64,000 nt of DNA from Nemopilema nomurai (taxonomy: Eukaryota; Cnidaria; Scyphozoa; Rhizostomeae; Rhizostomatidae). The DNA is taken from NCBI GenBank assembly GCA_003864495.1, contig ML133472.1, positions 1,123,469 through 1,187,468 of the forward strand, written 5' to 3'. Of this stretch, positions 26,601 through 37,861 are shown piece by piece; position 1 is the first letter of the stretch, and the number at the start of each line of letters is the position of its first letter. The notes below the pieces were generated by a model. It had not been told where the DNA came from and ran no database searches. It saw only the letters and a program-made list of their open reading frames with translations. Made by a program: the position numbers and the translations under genes.

Positions 26601-27974
26601 TTAGAATCAGTGAATCTGTCTATTGATGGCACGTGTGGCACGTGGGATGGAATGATGACGTGTGATTTCCAAGTGCTCTGAAGTATTACTAATCAGCGAT
26701 TTAACCATAGACTAGACTCCTAATAGGACTGTGAAAAAGCGCCACAACAGACTAATAACTAAGCTAATAACCTATGACTTATTGCTCAAACTTGGATTAA
26801 TTTTAAAAAGGTACAGAAGGACAAGGTTCTATTTATGTTTCTGTCTGCCTTAGACGTCTCTAGCTGACGAGAACTTTATTCAAGCTGGATTATCCAATGA
26901 TACTCTTTTGACTATAGTGTACCTTTCTGATTTAGCAATACCTGCAAAATATGGCAGTTTAAACACCATATGCACCGTCTCTTTGGTAGGCATTTGTCAA
27001 AGGACCTTCTGAAGGACCTAAATTTTACCTTCACAAATTTTTGAGCTGGCATGTATACTTACTGCGTGTGGCGTCCAGCAAATCACATTGGCAATTGACA
27101 CAAATATAACAGGCTTTGTCAGGCCTAATTGAAACTTCGTATCTGCAACTCTTCTATTTGCCTTGACATTGTCTTCGACCTCACTGACTTCACACTCTTT
27201 TTTCTCTCGACAATTTCCACCTTTAAGTTCTGATCTTCTTTTGTTTGTCCTTAAAAGACTCCTCGCTGTTATAATGTTACATATGGAAGTTGCTGAAGAC
27301 GAAAGCAAGCAGTAAATGGCAACGAAAATACTGAATGCCATACTTCCTCTCTTTTTGCTTGCCCAGTCAAAGCTGCAGTATGTTCCAGAAAGATTCTTTG
27401 TCACATAATCTTCAACAAAAAGAGATGCCAAGGAAGTTGCAATAGAAAACGCGAATACAAGCATAGCAACGACTCCTGTCTTTTTTGCCGATATGGTATT
27501 TTTGTAGAAATATGGCTTGTTTACTGCGAAATACCGCTCCAAAGACATTGCAACTGTCAGCCCGGGGGAGGCCATGTTGACAAACATAAGCGACGCAGCC
27601 TGAAAAGCGCATGCGCCATCGCCACCAATCCAACTGCCACTCAAGTAGCAAAGCGTCGTTGGCATGGCAGCAATGGAGATCGCAAAAAGGTCGGTTGTTG
27701 TCATGGCTATGGCGAGATTGCTCGTCTTCCTCTGCTCTTTAAGGAGCTTCAAGGTAACCACAAATGCCAGAATGTTTGCAGCTATGCCAGAAAATATCAA
27801 CAGCAAAAGCAACGTGACCTGTGAATACCTCGGGTCTTCGGTATTCCCTGCGAAATCCGCGCCTGCAGTAGTTGTTGTTGAAGAGTTCACCATTAGTTGG
27901 TGCGTTGAGCGATTTCCTATTGTCCAATGTCCAGACTCCATCATTGTTTGACTAACGCACCACTTTTGATGCAA
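23633..27974 (-). CDS. Class A GPCR, prostanoid (EP)-receptor-like
   Basis: Three exons on the minus strand: 27063-27974, 24946-25111, 23633-23856; 1302 nt, 433 residues, phases 0 and 1 matching. The N-terminus has N-glycosylation sites (NRST, NSST). TM1 starts near residue 53. TM3 ends with an ERY form of DRY (MSLERYFAVNKPYFY). The second extracellular loop reads GTYCSFDW, close to the TWCFIDW of EP4. TM6 ends exon 1 at WTPHA. Exon 2 carries TM7 with ITRLLLLTFLVDPFVY; DPxxY replaces NPxxY, and an Arg lies nine residues before the Asp, as in prostanoid receptors where it contacts the ligand carboxylate. Exon 3 is a Ser/Thr-rich tail. The intron 2 partner exon is the least certain part; a small extra exon near 24030-24080 cannot be excluded. 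Prostaglandin binding is inference. Confidence 0.78.
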
Positions 27975-28750
27975 TCAATTTCACCATTACAAGCAAGATA
28001 GTTGAATAATGCCACCGAAGGCTCTTCTTTAAACTAATGATGCTTCTTAAAAAGTACTCAGGCGAAAGAGCTTCGACTCCCCAACAATACTTGGCGAAGT
28101 GAAGCTTTAAAATCTGGGTCATCTGCCTTTTTCACTCAGCTCCATCCGGTCTCAATTTCGTTTGAAACTGTTTCATTGAATTATTCATGTGACGGGTTTC
28201 AGCTGTTGAGAAAAGTTTTTACGCTACGTTGAAATGGAAACAAACGTGTTGCAATTTTTAGAGCAAAATGGAAGAATTTGAAAGAGGCTTGATAATCAGG
28301 AGTATTATTCATCTCTACATTAGCAAACGAAAAGAGAATCAAAATTCAATATCATACAATGATGCGTCTAGCCAAAAAATACCCACGTGACATTTGAAAA
28401 TCATTCAACAAGATGAAATTACGAAATAAAATCAGGCGCTTTCCCCGTTCCCACTTATATTTTGGTCTCTATGTACGTGCTTTTGAAAAGTATACTTTCG
28501 CAACAACTCTTTTGCTTCCTGGTCGAGCCGTTTACATATTATTCCATTTAACACGTCTCTGACCCTTCTCTTTCAACTTCAATTCCAATTTCCGTGAATA
28601 ATTTCGAAAAATGATGTCAAATCCCTCAACATATGACTTCAGATTTTCATTCTCCTCTATATTTCATTCTGCTTCAGTTGCGAACTATCTCTACTCTGTG
28701 TCATTACAGTGCGTCCACGATTTGAACTTTGCATATCGGTATTGAATATG
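27975..28750. other. GPCR upstream region
   Basis: AT-rich sequence upstream of the minus-strand GPCR, expected to contain its promoter and 5' UTR. No exon-like structure or recognisable repeat was seen before the ACCGGT-rich repeat that begins near 28757. Confidence 0.5.
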
Positions 28751-29109
28751 CTTTTTAGCCACCGGTTTTTTTCGTGTAAGGGAAACATATGGCCACCAGT
28801 TTTCACAGGTTTTCAGGGAAAATAGCCACCGGTTTCAAAATTGGAGAGAAATTCGGCCCAGCGGTCACGTGACTTGAAATGGGTGTTTACATCTGCGGTC
28901 AATCAAAGATGGCTACTGCGAAACTATGTACGTGTTGTAAATCTCACGCTGAATGCTGTATTTGCTGGACATGAAATGAATATAAATGGACGAAGTCACT
29001 TGTAGGAGCTCCTAAATTTGTTCCTTAAACGTGGACAGACTGGTTGGCTACTGCAGGAAAAGGAGACACCGGAGCGAAGAGCTGGAAATTGTTCAAGGGG
29101 GCCTACGTC

Positions 29110-29705
29110 ATGTTGATCGCCTTCAGTGATGAAGGGAATCCCACTAAAACAATTGTTCGGGCTAGATGTTTTCGCTCAATGAAGAAAATGAAGAGCCACA
29201 CATAAGGTATCTTTGTGCTGAGATATGCAGCTACGCAGAAATAAGCAAAGCACATTGCTCCTGCAAAGCTGGTAGCGGAGGCCACTGCAGTCACGTATTT
29301 GCGCGTCTTTTCCAGATCAACGACTTTTCATGCAGTGGGTTAAAATCCATTCCCATAAACGGTACTTGCACAAGCAGACCCCAACAGTGGCACATACCAA
29401 AAGCAAGCACACTTTCTTCATTGCCAGTAATGGGGACCCATTTTGCCAATCCAGCCACAGATAAAAATGATAATACGCGAATGAGAAGTCCGGTGAAATG
29501 TAAACTTTATGACGCCACATCTGGAATGAATAGTCGTTTAAGTTCAGATAATATAATGAACCAGGTTTCCCAACTAAAGAGCCTGAGCAATGCACCACTC
29601 TTTTCATATCTTTTGTCAGGTCGAGAGCCATCTATGCAAGTCAACACGGTCTTGGGGAATGTTCCTGTAGGATCATGTCTTTCCTATCAACTTTTTGAAT
29701 TTTGA
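29110..29705 (+). pseudogene. SWIM zinc-finger (YqaJ-family type) ORF fragment
   Basis: The + strand encodes a SWIM zinc finger CxCx(n)CxH (CSCKAGSGGHCSHVFARLF), followed by CTSRPQQWHIPK and later NVPVGSCLSYQL. This order is typical of invertebrate SWIM plus YqaJ-exonuclease-like proteins. The preceding segment (VRARCFRSMKK) is in a different frame, so a frameshift lies near 29185-29190. Upstream there are in-frame stops after a short MATAKLCTCC start near 28911. The YqaJ nuclease core was not found. It lies within the inverted-repeat element and is best read as a decayed mobile-element gene. Confidence 0.65.
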
Positions 29706-30129
29706 AAGACCAGCACAAGATTTGAATTTACAACAGTCCCTGCAACAGGAGATTCAAGTGTTTCCCGCGTCATCCAATATATTATCCATATCAATTGACT
29801 TCCTAGCAGCTTCTTTTGTTCCCCAGTAAACTAGTTTCGTCCTATCCTGGTTAGGGAGCAAAAAATTCAATGTCTCTATAGAACATTGCTCTGAACTAAA
29901 TCCAGTAAAATGGGTGAATAGTTTCTCTTCCTTTTTCTCCGTTACACCCTTTGAAACAAGATGTCCGAGCGTAAAAGCATGGAGGCAACCTGTCTACTTC
30001 ATCATCACAGTCTTCGACAAACGTTTGGGTCTTTCTTGAACAGCGTCACCTTCTTCCCCTTCGGAGGCAGTGTCGGTAGCTTCTTAAGCCTGTACACGAC
30101 AACTTTCTAATTTTTTTAGTGCTTGCCTT

Positions 30130-30427
30130 GCCTGTTCAACTTCTTCTTGCTATTCACAGCTTGGAGTTGTCCATTTGAACCTACTTGGAACTGCAGTTGC
30201 CTTTAAACGCTTTACTTCTGCAAGTGGGTCAATGAAATCATTTTTGCTAAAATGAACCGAAAATTTTTTCGTATGTTTCGTTATGGTAAAAATCTGGGAT
30301 CTCGTTTTATCTTTTTTATACAAATATCAAGCCACTTCTTGTCATTTAGCGGCAAACTATGAAATGAAATATCTTTATTGCCATCTGAGCTATTGGCGCA
30401 TTCTCCAGAACAACAAAAATGCGGCAT
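30130..30427 (-). pseudogene. THAP-domain ORF fragment
   Basis: From the ATG at 30427 (minus) the frame reads MPHFCCSGECANSS...SFHSLPL...WL, a THAP zinc-finger start. The remainder (TKKFSVHFSKNDF, then RLKATAVPS) is in another frame after about 30290, so there is a frameshift. The position where THAP domains have their third zinc-binding Cys (C-S-x-H-F) is Phe here. A stop follows near 30150. THAP domains are common DNA-binding parts of transposases and their domesticated relatives. Confidence 0.65.
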
Positions 30428-31516
30428 TTGGAATGTAAATAAGCGAACGCATGCGAATATCTTAGGCCACTTGAGAATGTAAACACCCATTTCAGGTCAC
30501 GTGACAGTATAACAACAACAGAGCCGAATTTGTCTATTCCTCGAATACTTTGGAATGAAAGACAAATTAAACAGGAAACTGGAAAGTCTGTCACAATATC
30601 TGCAAAGAGGGGGTGCTGTCCACACGAAATTGAGTGATTCTTTCTACCACTATTTCTGCATCATTTTACGACCTGCTTTCAAACAGTGTTTAAACATAGG
30701 AATTTCAGTCATTAGTCAGTCAAGGGAAAAGGAAGATATAGTTGGAATTAAAATTCTAGATTCCAATTTAAAATTCGCAGAGAAACATAGCTCTGAGAAT
30801 TTTACCGGTTTTTTGAAACCTGTGAAACCGGTCTAGATCCGCGCTTGAAAATACAATGAGATGTACAATATGATTCTGATTGTCTCGTGAATAGTGATTA
30901 TATATTGAAATAGGCCTTTAGAGATGGTAGATATAGAGATGTCTCTTCATTTGCCTTTGTTGACATGTAATCTTGTGTGTAATAACATTATTTCTGATTG
31001 ATTTATCTTTCATGATATTTCTACGTTTTCCTTTCTCTTTACCTGTGTCTTTCATCTGCGAGATAGTTGCCACGGAAAATGTGAGAAAGCATTTTGCTTC
31101 TTTGTGGTAAATTTGGCTAACTGAGTAAATGCAGGGGTCAATTCCGCTCAAATCAAGATGCCAGATGTCTTTACTCGATGGCACTTTGGTGTAGGGTACT
31201 ACTTTGTCAAATGATGCGAAGTCAAATTAACTTGCGGAACAAAATTTGTTGATGCAACAGGCAATGTTGTCTTTGACTGGGAGTGGTTGCAAGCATTGTC
31301 AAAATATTGCCAAGTTATGTAGTCGTTTGTGAAGGGTTGGTAGATTCTGAAGCTTACAGTGAAAGATGATACACAATAGCTTGATGTCCGTTTTATAAAC
31401 AACGATTATGATGTATCGTCTATCGAGTACGGTTTAAAATCTGGCTTATTTTCTGGTGCCTTTCTTTTCGTGGGAAAGGAGGTAGATTTCTACTAGTCCA
31501 TTTTTTCGGCACAACG

Positions 31517-32401
31517 ATGCCCGTCACTGGTTACGTGGAATGTAAAGTTGTAATTTTCATAAACTTCCTTTTTGTGAGTGCGGATGGAGCTCTTGCCAAA
31601 GATGGTGAGTTTCGAGTTTAGAGATATGAATCACTATTTAAACAGACTTTGTCATGGCCTGTAATGACTATTATTGCGCTAAGCTGACTGCTAAACTTCA
31701 AAATGTAAATGATCACATTTGTGTCGGCAGCAACTCTATTTCGATGCTTGTTTTGTTGCCGTTGTTTTCAGGTTGAATGGTTTGCTGAGGTGCTGTCTCG
31801 CTTCTCGAACACCCTACTGTAAAAGACCACTGTTTGTTGTCTACGGCAGTTAGCATGCTGCCCTAATATCGCTTAGTTTGCGCACTTGTGGTTAGTTGGA
31901 AACTGCACATTAAGGCCCAGAGAGAAGAAGGCTCTCTAGTGAAATCTTTCAAGAGGTGTTTGGCTTTCAGATAAGCCATTGTGTGATGGTAGATTTGATG
32001 ATGATATGATGCCAACGTTTTCTATTCTTGAGCAGCCATTAATGGCCCCTTACTTTGTTTAACTACATGTGTGTTATTGATAACTGATAAAGTAAAAGCA
32101 AACCATTCAACCCTATCGTCTTTCTGCGTTTGTTTCTCTGCGTTCATTTCTGATTTCAAATTTATATGCACGCATGTTCATATCTATTCATAAATGTAAA
32201 GCAGCCACTACATATGCAGTACCCCCAGGCATAGCAGAGCGCTTAAATTTCACAGAAAATCCGAAGATTCCCCATGCAAGTTTGTTTAACGGCAATGAAT
32301 GCAGGAATAGCCACATCAACAATCGTGATTTAGTCTGGTCTATTTTACGGAAATCAAGTAAAGAAATCATCTGCAGGAATATCAGAACTTTGAAAAATTA
32401 G
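31517..32401 (+). CDS. Tentative two-exon small secreted protein
   Basis: Exon 1 (31517-31604) opens with a plausible signal peptide (MPVTGYVECKVVIFINFLF, then VSADGALA) and ends at a good donor (GATG/GTGAGT). Exon 2 (32205-32401) joins in phase after an AG at 32203-32204 and ends at a TAG, giving 285 nt and 94 residues. The mature part has two cysteines (GNECRNS, IICRN) and no domain I recognise. The acceptor has a weak pyrimidine tract. Exon 1 could equally belong to another gene whose later exons I did not find. Treat as a prediction only. Confidence 0.33.
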
Positions 32402-32794
32402 GCCACAAAAATCCAAAAAAGCTTTGGCTTAAGTCAACTACAGAACCTTTTAAAAGTAATCCTTAACATGACACAATAGCACGAAAAAAGAATCAGTGCA
32501 CCTTGCACTGTTTAGGCATATAATGCAGAAAGAAGATCACACAAATAGCAATAGCACTACAATTGCGCTGCATTCTAATCTATGAAACACGATAGATACG
32601 AAATGGGCACAGGACCTTTTGAGCTGTTTGATAACAGGAGAAAATAAAATGAACGATTAAGGGTAATGACAAAGGCCTATTGTAACAAGCAACCGGATCA
32701 GCTCAGGAGCAACCGTTATAACAAAATAAAGTACATAATTATTTAATTATAAGCGCAGTTGGAGGAAAGGTTTTGAGGACTTTTGACAGAATCA

Positions 32795-32850
32795 TTAGAT
32801 TTCACAATTGCTAGAAAAAGCGGAACTATCATTAGATTACTTGGAGTGCA
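32795..32850. repeat. Diverged single arm of the long-TIR MITE family
   Basis: tttcacaattgctagaaaaa and the following gcggaactatcattagattacttgg resemble the outer arm of the elements at 33652 and 60437 (ttcacaatagctagaaatag, then tggaaccag...gcatacttaa). No second arm is seen nearby. Confidence 0.4.
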
Positions 32851-33159
32851 TATCCATTTGACAAACTTTATTGGAATTGCTATGCCATTGTCAGCCATCT
32901 TATCAGCGATTGCCCTGAAACCCACATCTGATGCCGCTATGTTTCACAAATTGGCATTCAACTTGACCTGCAACTTGATCTATCGCTAGAAAATTGGATT
33001 TTGACCTTCGTTAGCGCCTGAGGAAAATTTTCTTATTTTAAAAACAACGACTCGTGTGAAGCTGCCGGTGTTTTCAAGCTGACACCTGTTACCTGTTACA
33101 AGGAAAAAACTGTTGGAGTCATCTGAAAGAAATTAGGGTGGAATTGTCATATTTGCCGG

Positions 33160-33228
33160 AACCGAAACGAAACATTGAAACGAAACGCCGAAACAAAACG
33201 GTGAACGGCGAAATGAAACAGCAAACGG
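33160..33228. repeat. CGAAA-type pentanucleotide microsatellite
   Basis: Imperfect tandem cgaaa/cgaaac units (ccgaaacgaaacattgaaac, gaaacgccgaaacaaaacgg) just upstream of the MITE at 33652. Confidence 0.7.
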
Positions 33229-33651
33229 GCTAGCAATCTTAAGCACTTGCTGTCATTGCCACTCCACGTGATCTTATGCAAACGCCGATATTTAGTTGTT
33301 TCTCGTTCGTTTTAGCTCACTTGGGTACTGCCTTCAATGAAGACACGAGCCGCAAAGGACGACCGAGCCTTCCGAAGAAGAACATCATCTACAGTTTCTA
33401 CAAGTTTTGTGCAAGTTTGGCAAAGGGAATAGCTTATGCTCACAGCCCCCTTGCCCCCTTAAAAATATTGCATCGTTAGGTGAAGGTCATGGGTTCGCGC
33501 TACACAACATTGTTTGCGGGGCGAGGGGAATTGGGACCTTCAGAGATTGTAGGATACTATTCTCTCAAGGGAGTATGCCACTTACAAAAGATTTAGTGTC
33601 ACAAGCAAAACACTAAAACATAACTAACGAGTGCTTTGCGGTACAAAACTT

Positions 33652-34192
33652 CACAATGGCAATAAAATACGGAACTAGTTGTTGCATACTTAAAGTGCTT
33701 TTTGTTCGACACTCTCAGAGTATGCAAACGTCGGAAAACAAAAAGCTGACAGAATAAATAGCCAGTTGCGGATCGAAAACACTAGAGGCCGTTAAGAAGA
33801 GCATAAGGACCAAAACGTCAACAGAAAGAGAGCAGCCACGTCGAAATTGTAAAATACGCAATGCCCAAACTTGGAAAATCCAGATTGCACCAAAACATAC
33901 AGTGACAACAATTTTCATAAAATTGGGCAAGCTAGGTTGTCTTTTCGCCTAGGTGCTCTGGAGTCTGCCCATATTTCAATGGAAACTCCCATTCTTTGTA
34001 GACAGAAAGAGTTCGTTATAACCAATCACGCGCCCTTTTTATCACCCTCTAGTGTTTTCGATCCGCAACTGGCTATTTGTTCTGTCAGCTTTTGGTTATT
34101 TTCCGATGTTTGCACACTCCGAGGAGTGTCGGACGAAAAAGTACTTTAAGTATACAAAAACTAGTTCCGTATTTTATTGTCATTGTAAAACA
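33652..34192. mobile_element. MITE-like element with about 140-bp inverted repeats, copy 1
   Basis: The left arm (33652-33790) contains aataaaatacggaactagtt, aaaagctgacagaataaata and tcgaaaacactagaggc. The right arm (about 34042-34192) is its reverse complement, with atccgcaactggctatttgt and aactagttccgtattttatt. The arms are roughly 85-90 percent alike by eye. The interior is non-coding. A second copy lies at 60437. No transposase is present, so this is a non-autonomous element. Confidence 0.85.
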
Positions 34193-37100
34193 TAAGTATA
34201 GGAAATGTTTGTACCTGGAGTTCCAGTGATCCAATTTGTTCCATACTTTTTCTGGTGTTTTGGGTGATCATTCATAACGGAAAATCCGTACGATGGTTAT
34301 TAAAAGTTCGGCTGCTCCAGCTCTCGTGCTGATAATGATGTTGAGCAGCTGCGGGATCCCAGCCTAATTAGGGACAATCTACAATCCTTCAAAAGCCGCT
34401 TCTAAAATCATGCTACTAGCCAATGCAAAGTTCCCTGAAAAGGCTCCCAAGATTGTGTCTGAAGCTCTGGCGTGGGTAAATTATCCAATTGAATAACGCT
34501 ATATTTATAAGAACGCAGTGTAGATACAAGATGTTAGGTTAAAATGCTTCAAAGCATTTCTCTTAGTAGCAAACTTATTTGCTGAGCGAAGAGTTGAATT
34601 GTCAATAAGAAACATGATTTCGGTAGGGACCGTGATTTCTTAGAAGATGAAAATTGCTTATTCTGACATGACCCTGCAATATTAAGTGAAGTAGAAATGC
34701 TTAGAGAGCCTAGCCTCGACTCTATGAATTTAACGAGAAAGGGGAGAAGGAAACTCTACCCTGTAATGATTGGCTTTGTGACACTTCAAACTGGGTTCTC
34801 TATTGCCCAGGGCCATTTTCCGTGCCAGAGCATGGAAGATACCTTTTCTGTCTCCTTGTTTAAAACTTCCTCCCATCCGTGTTTTTCGAACATTTCTCGC
34901 TTGTTGATGTTTTCTTCTATGCACCCTACGTTTCTGCAACAAGTCCTCAAATGAAGTAAAATTTCATTCATGTTTGACTGAATAACTGACCACCTCGTTC
35001 TCCATATGTGATTTGTACAATGACAACTATCCTTTTACATCAGTTTTGATTAATTTGCTTTTTCGTGTGTTTTCAACTTTAGGGTGCCCGGAACATATTT
35101 TTAAAAACCTACATGAAGTGAAGTTGAACAATTCAGTAGCATGACAAAAATGTTTTTGGTATACTTTTAGGCGCCTCGACCGAATTCGGGTCCAAGTCCC
35201 TGACAGTCCTAGAGGCGGACCGGACCTCATCCAGAAAGTTTTAACTGCGCATGCCCGCTTTGCTTGCTACAGCTATTGCTTCCCAGACTTCCCAGAGTTG
35301 GTTGGTGTGGCTTCAATTGTACGGGGGCAATAGAATTGATAACAGTTATACCAGTTTGGCACAGGGGTTCGGAAACAGGGATTGAGAAGAGTAAAAAAAC
35401 AAGATCGCAAATCCTTAAAAAAACATTGCATTAAAGCCTAAACATACGAAAGAATCAAAATTTGCATAAACGGTGAAAGCAGAGGCCAGAAATTACAATG
35501 ACGACCAAGAAATCAGTAAGCCGGGGTAGAAAAAACGATTCGGGCCATCGAAAAGCCAGATTTGGGGCGAAAAGCATTGATGGAATTTGTGTCAAGGCCG
35601 TTATGGGGCTCAAAGTTTGGAGGTTACATTGATTGTAGGGAAGGAAATGAAGATATTAACTAAAACGTGAGGAAACGGGCACGTGTTGTTCATCTCAGTT
35701 TCAGGAGGGCAAAGTAGGTTTATTCACCTGCAGAAAACACGATAAACAACTCCTCATGGTAAAATACTTCAATATAGCAAGAAACAAAAGCTGAAACATA
35801 ACAGCTATTGATTAACAATTTTATCAATGGAATGTACTGTTATGGTTATTTGACGTAGGAATTTGACTAGGGACCGGACCATCAATTACTAACAACTTAA
35901 AGGATTTGGATTTCAAGTGGTTAAAACATAGCTGAAACAAAAAGGAATCACCATTGATCTTCAAAATATTTGATGTTCATCTTTATCAAAACAGGCCAAA
36001 AAATGAGGATTAATATAGCTTCAAAGGTACACCATTCCAATTTCACATTAATGACCTTGCCTTTACATAGCTCAAGAACATTTTGTGTGATCTTGACGTT
36101 CTGACTGGAAGCCTCCTGTCAACATGAAAACAGTGATAAAACTGAACTTCATGGCTGACTAAAAGGTGACGCAAATTACTCAGAAACCCAGTTTTGGACT
36201 CAACATAGACTCAATAAAATTGATGGGCAAGCTTCATATTGAAAAATCACTCAAAACCCACATGACAGTATTATAAGAAAACAATTATCAGCAAAATCTG
36301 TTATATATTATTTGAAGAAGATAATGAAAGTAGGTAAAATACTCATCTTGCTGATAAGACAAGAATAATGTCTTGTTGAGATATGTTCCTGGTAGCATAA
36401 ATTTGAACTTTCAACAGCTGCACTAGCTAGTTACAGAACATGTTCCCTACTTGAAAGCTGTGAACACACAGCACAATGTTTCTTGACTGCTTTTCTTTTC
36501 TCCCCAAAACCTTTTCTATACTTGTGATGGCTTTAAAAACAATCTATATGGCTTAAAAAGGTCAAGCAACTGCATTCTTATTCTGTGAAATTAGATAAAA
36601 AAGGGGGTGAAATTAGGTAGAGAACCTAGAGTTGTGCCATTTGGTCACAAAAACTATTCAAAGCACAAAATTTTGTTTGCAAAAGTGTATCAAGACTGAT
36701 CTTTCTTTTTACTGTTAAATACGACTGTATGTTAAAAACACAAATAACTCAGAAACTAACATGAAGAATAAGTGACTAAACACATCAATATTACATAAAT
36801 ATTGCACAAACATTAACTTGTTATACCGATTTAAGATAAAAATGCTATTGTATACATTCGCTTTTGTGTAAATAACATCAATCATATTTCCTGAATAGAC
36901 TTATAATGTACCTTTAAGGGGCAACTGCTGGTTAAGCAGAACTGACTTCAAATTATACTTTCTAATATTAACAAGTTACAGGATAGCCTAATATTTCTGA
37001 AATGGTTAATACTAATACTTAATATTGGTAGTCACTGGGAGTTGGCTGATTTAAGTCACAACCAAATTAGGGCCTCTGCTTATTTGCCCTAAAATGATAT

Positions 37101-37861
37101 CATAAACCGATATTACTTACTCAAATCTAAATTCATGAATCACTCATTCATTATAACTAAAATATCTGATGCACTGCAGCAAAATTTTTCATCTTGTTGT
37201 CTACTATTGAAAATCACTTATCTTATAAGACAACCTCCTATAAACACACTGTCAAATGGTGCCCTAGAGAAGAACAACTTGACTAGGGCTTTAATGCTCA
37301 AGTCAATACAGATGTATTTTGCACTGACCCAATTTTAACAAAAAATATTTACCTGGAGTCTAGTTATAAAATCAACTTCTAAATTTTTGATTTGATGACA
37401 TGTTACAATGCATAAATATTTTCAATTATGCCTGAAAATTGATCTTGGGTGAGAGGTTTGGATTGCTGGCCAAATCAACTGATACTTCTTGAATATCAAG
37501 CATTTAGGTAAAATGGCAGAAGCAAAAGGCATTTCCATTATTTGAAAAGAGAATTGTGTTGAACTTTGGCTTGAATATTTGAGTGTGAAAAGTAGAATTC
37601 ATAAAAGCATTCTATGCATGTTTGAATATTATATACTGGTGCATTCTTATTTGAAAAATTGGTGTTCCTCAATTTGAGTGCTGCAAGTTAATGGTGTTGG
37701 TCACTGGTACCCCCACCACTGGATCTTTCTCTAATTCTTGATAAAAGAGCCCACTGCCTTGAACTAATCATGGAACATTGCCTTGAACTTGCATACATTA
37801 AAATGAAAACCACTTCAATAGCATAGGATCTTGTCTTGCAAGAGATTATATTTTGTGGCAT
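34193..37861. other. Intergenic region downstream of JAZF1
   Basis: AT-rich. The right-hand part, from about 36000 to 37861, probably holds the long 3' UTR of the minus-strand JAZF1 gene. Several short frames around 34697-34971 and 35027-35230 have no family resemblance or splice support. No repeat with clear ends was found. Confidence 0.5.

Larger units (their letters stand above)
28757..30835. mobile_element. Relic of a two-ORF DNA element (SWIM-type + THAP) with inverted repeats
   Basis: Two convergent decayed ORFs lie inside near-identical inverted repeats: gtcacgtgacttgaaatggg at 28864-28883 followed by tgtttacat, and its reverse complement with one mismatch near 30478-30506. Both ORFs read inward from these repeats. 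Outer ACCGGTTT-rich repeats occur on both sides (28759-28840; about 30801-30833), with unequal spacing to the inner repeats, so the true ends are uncertain. Neither ORF is intact. The pairing fits a transposon, but I cannot assign a superfamily. Confidence 0.6.
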
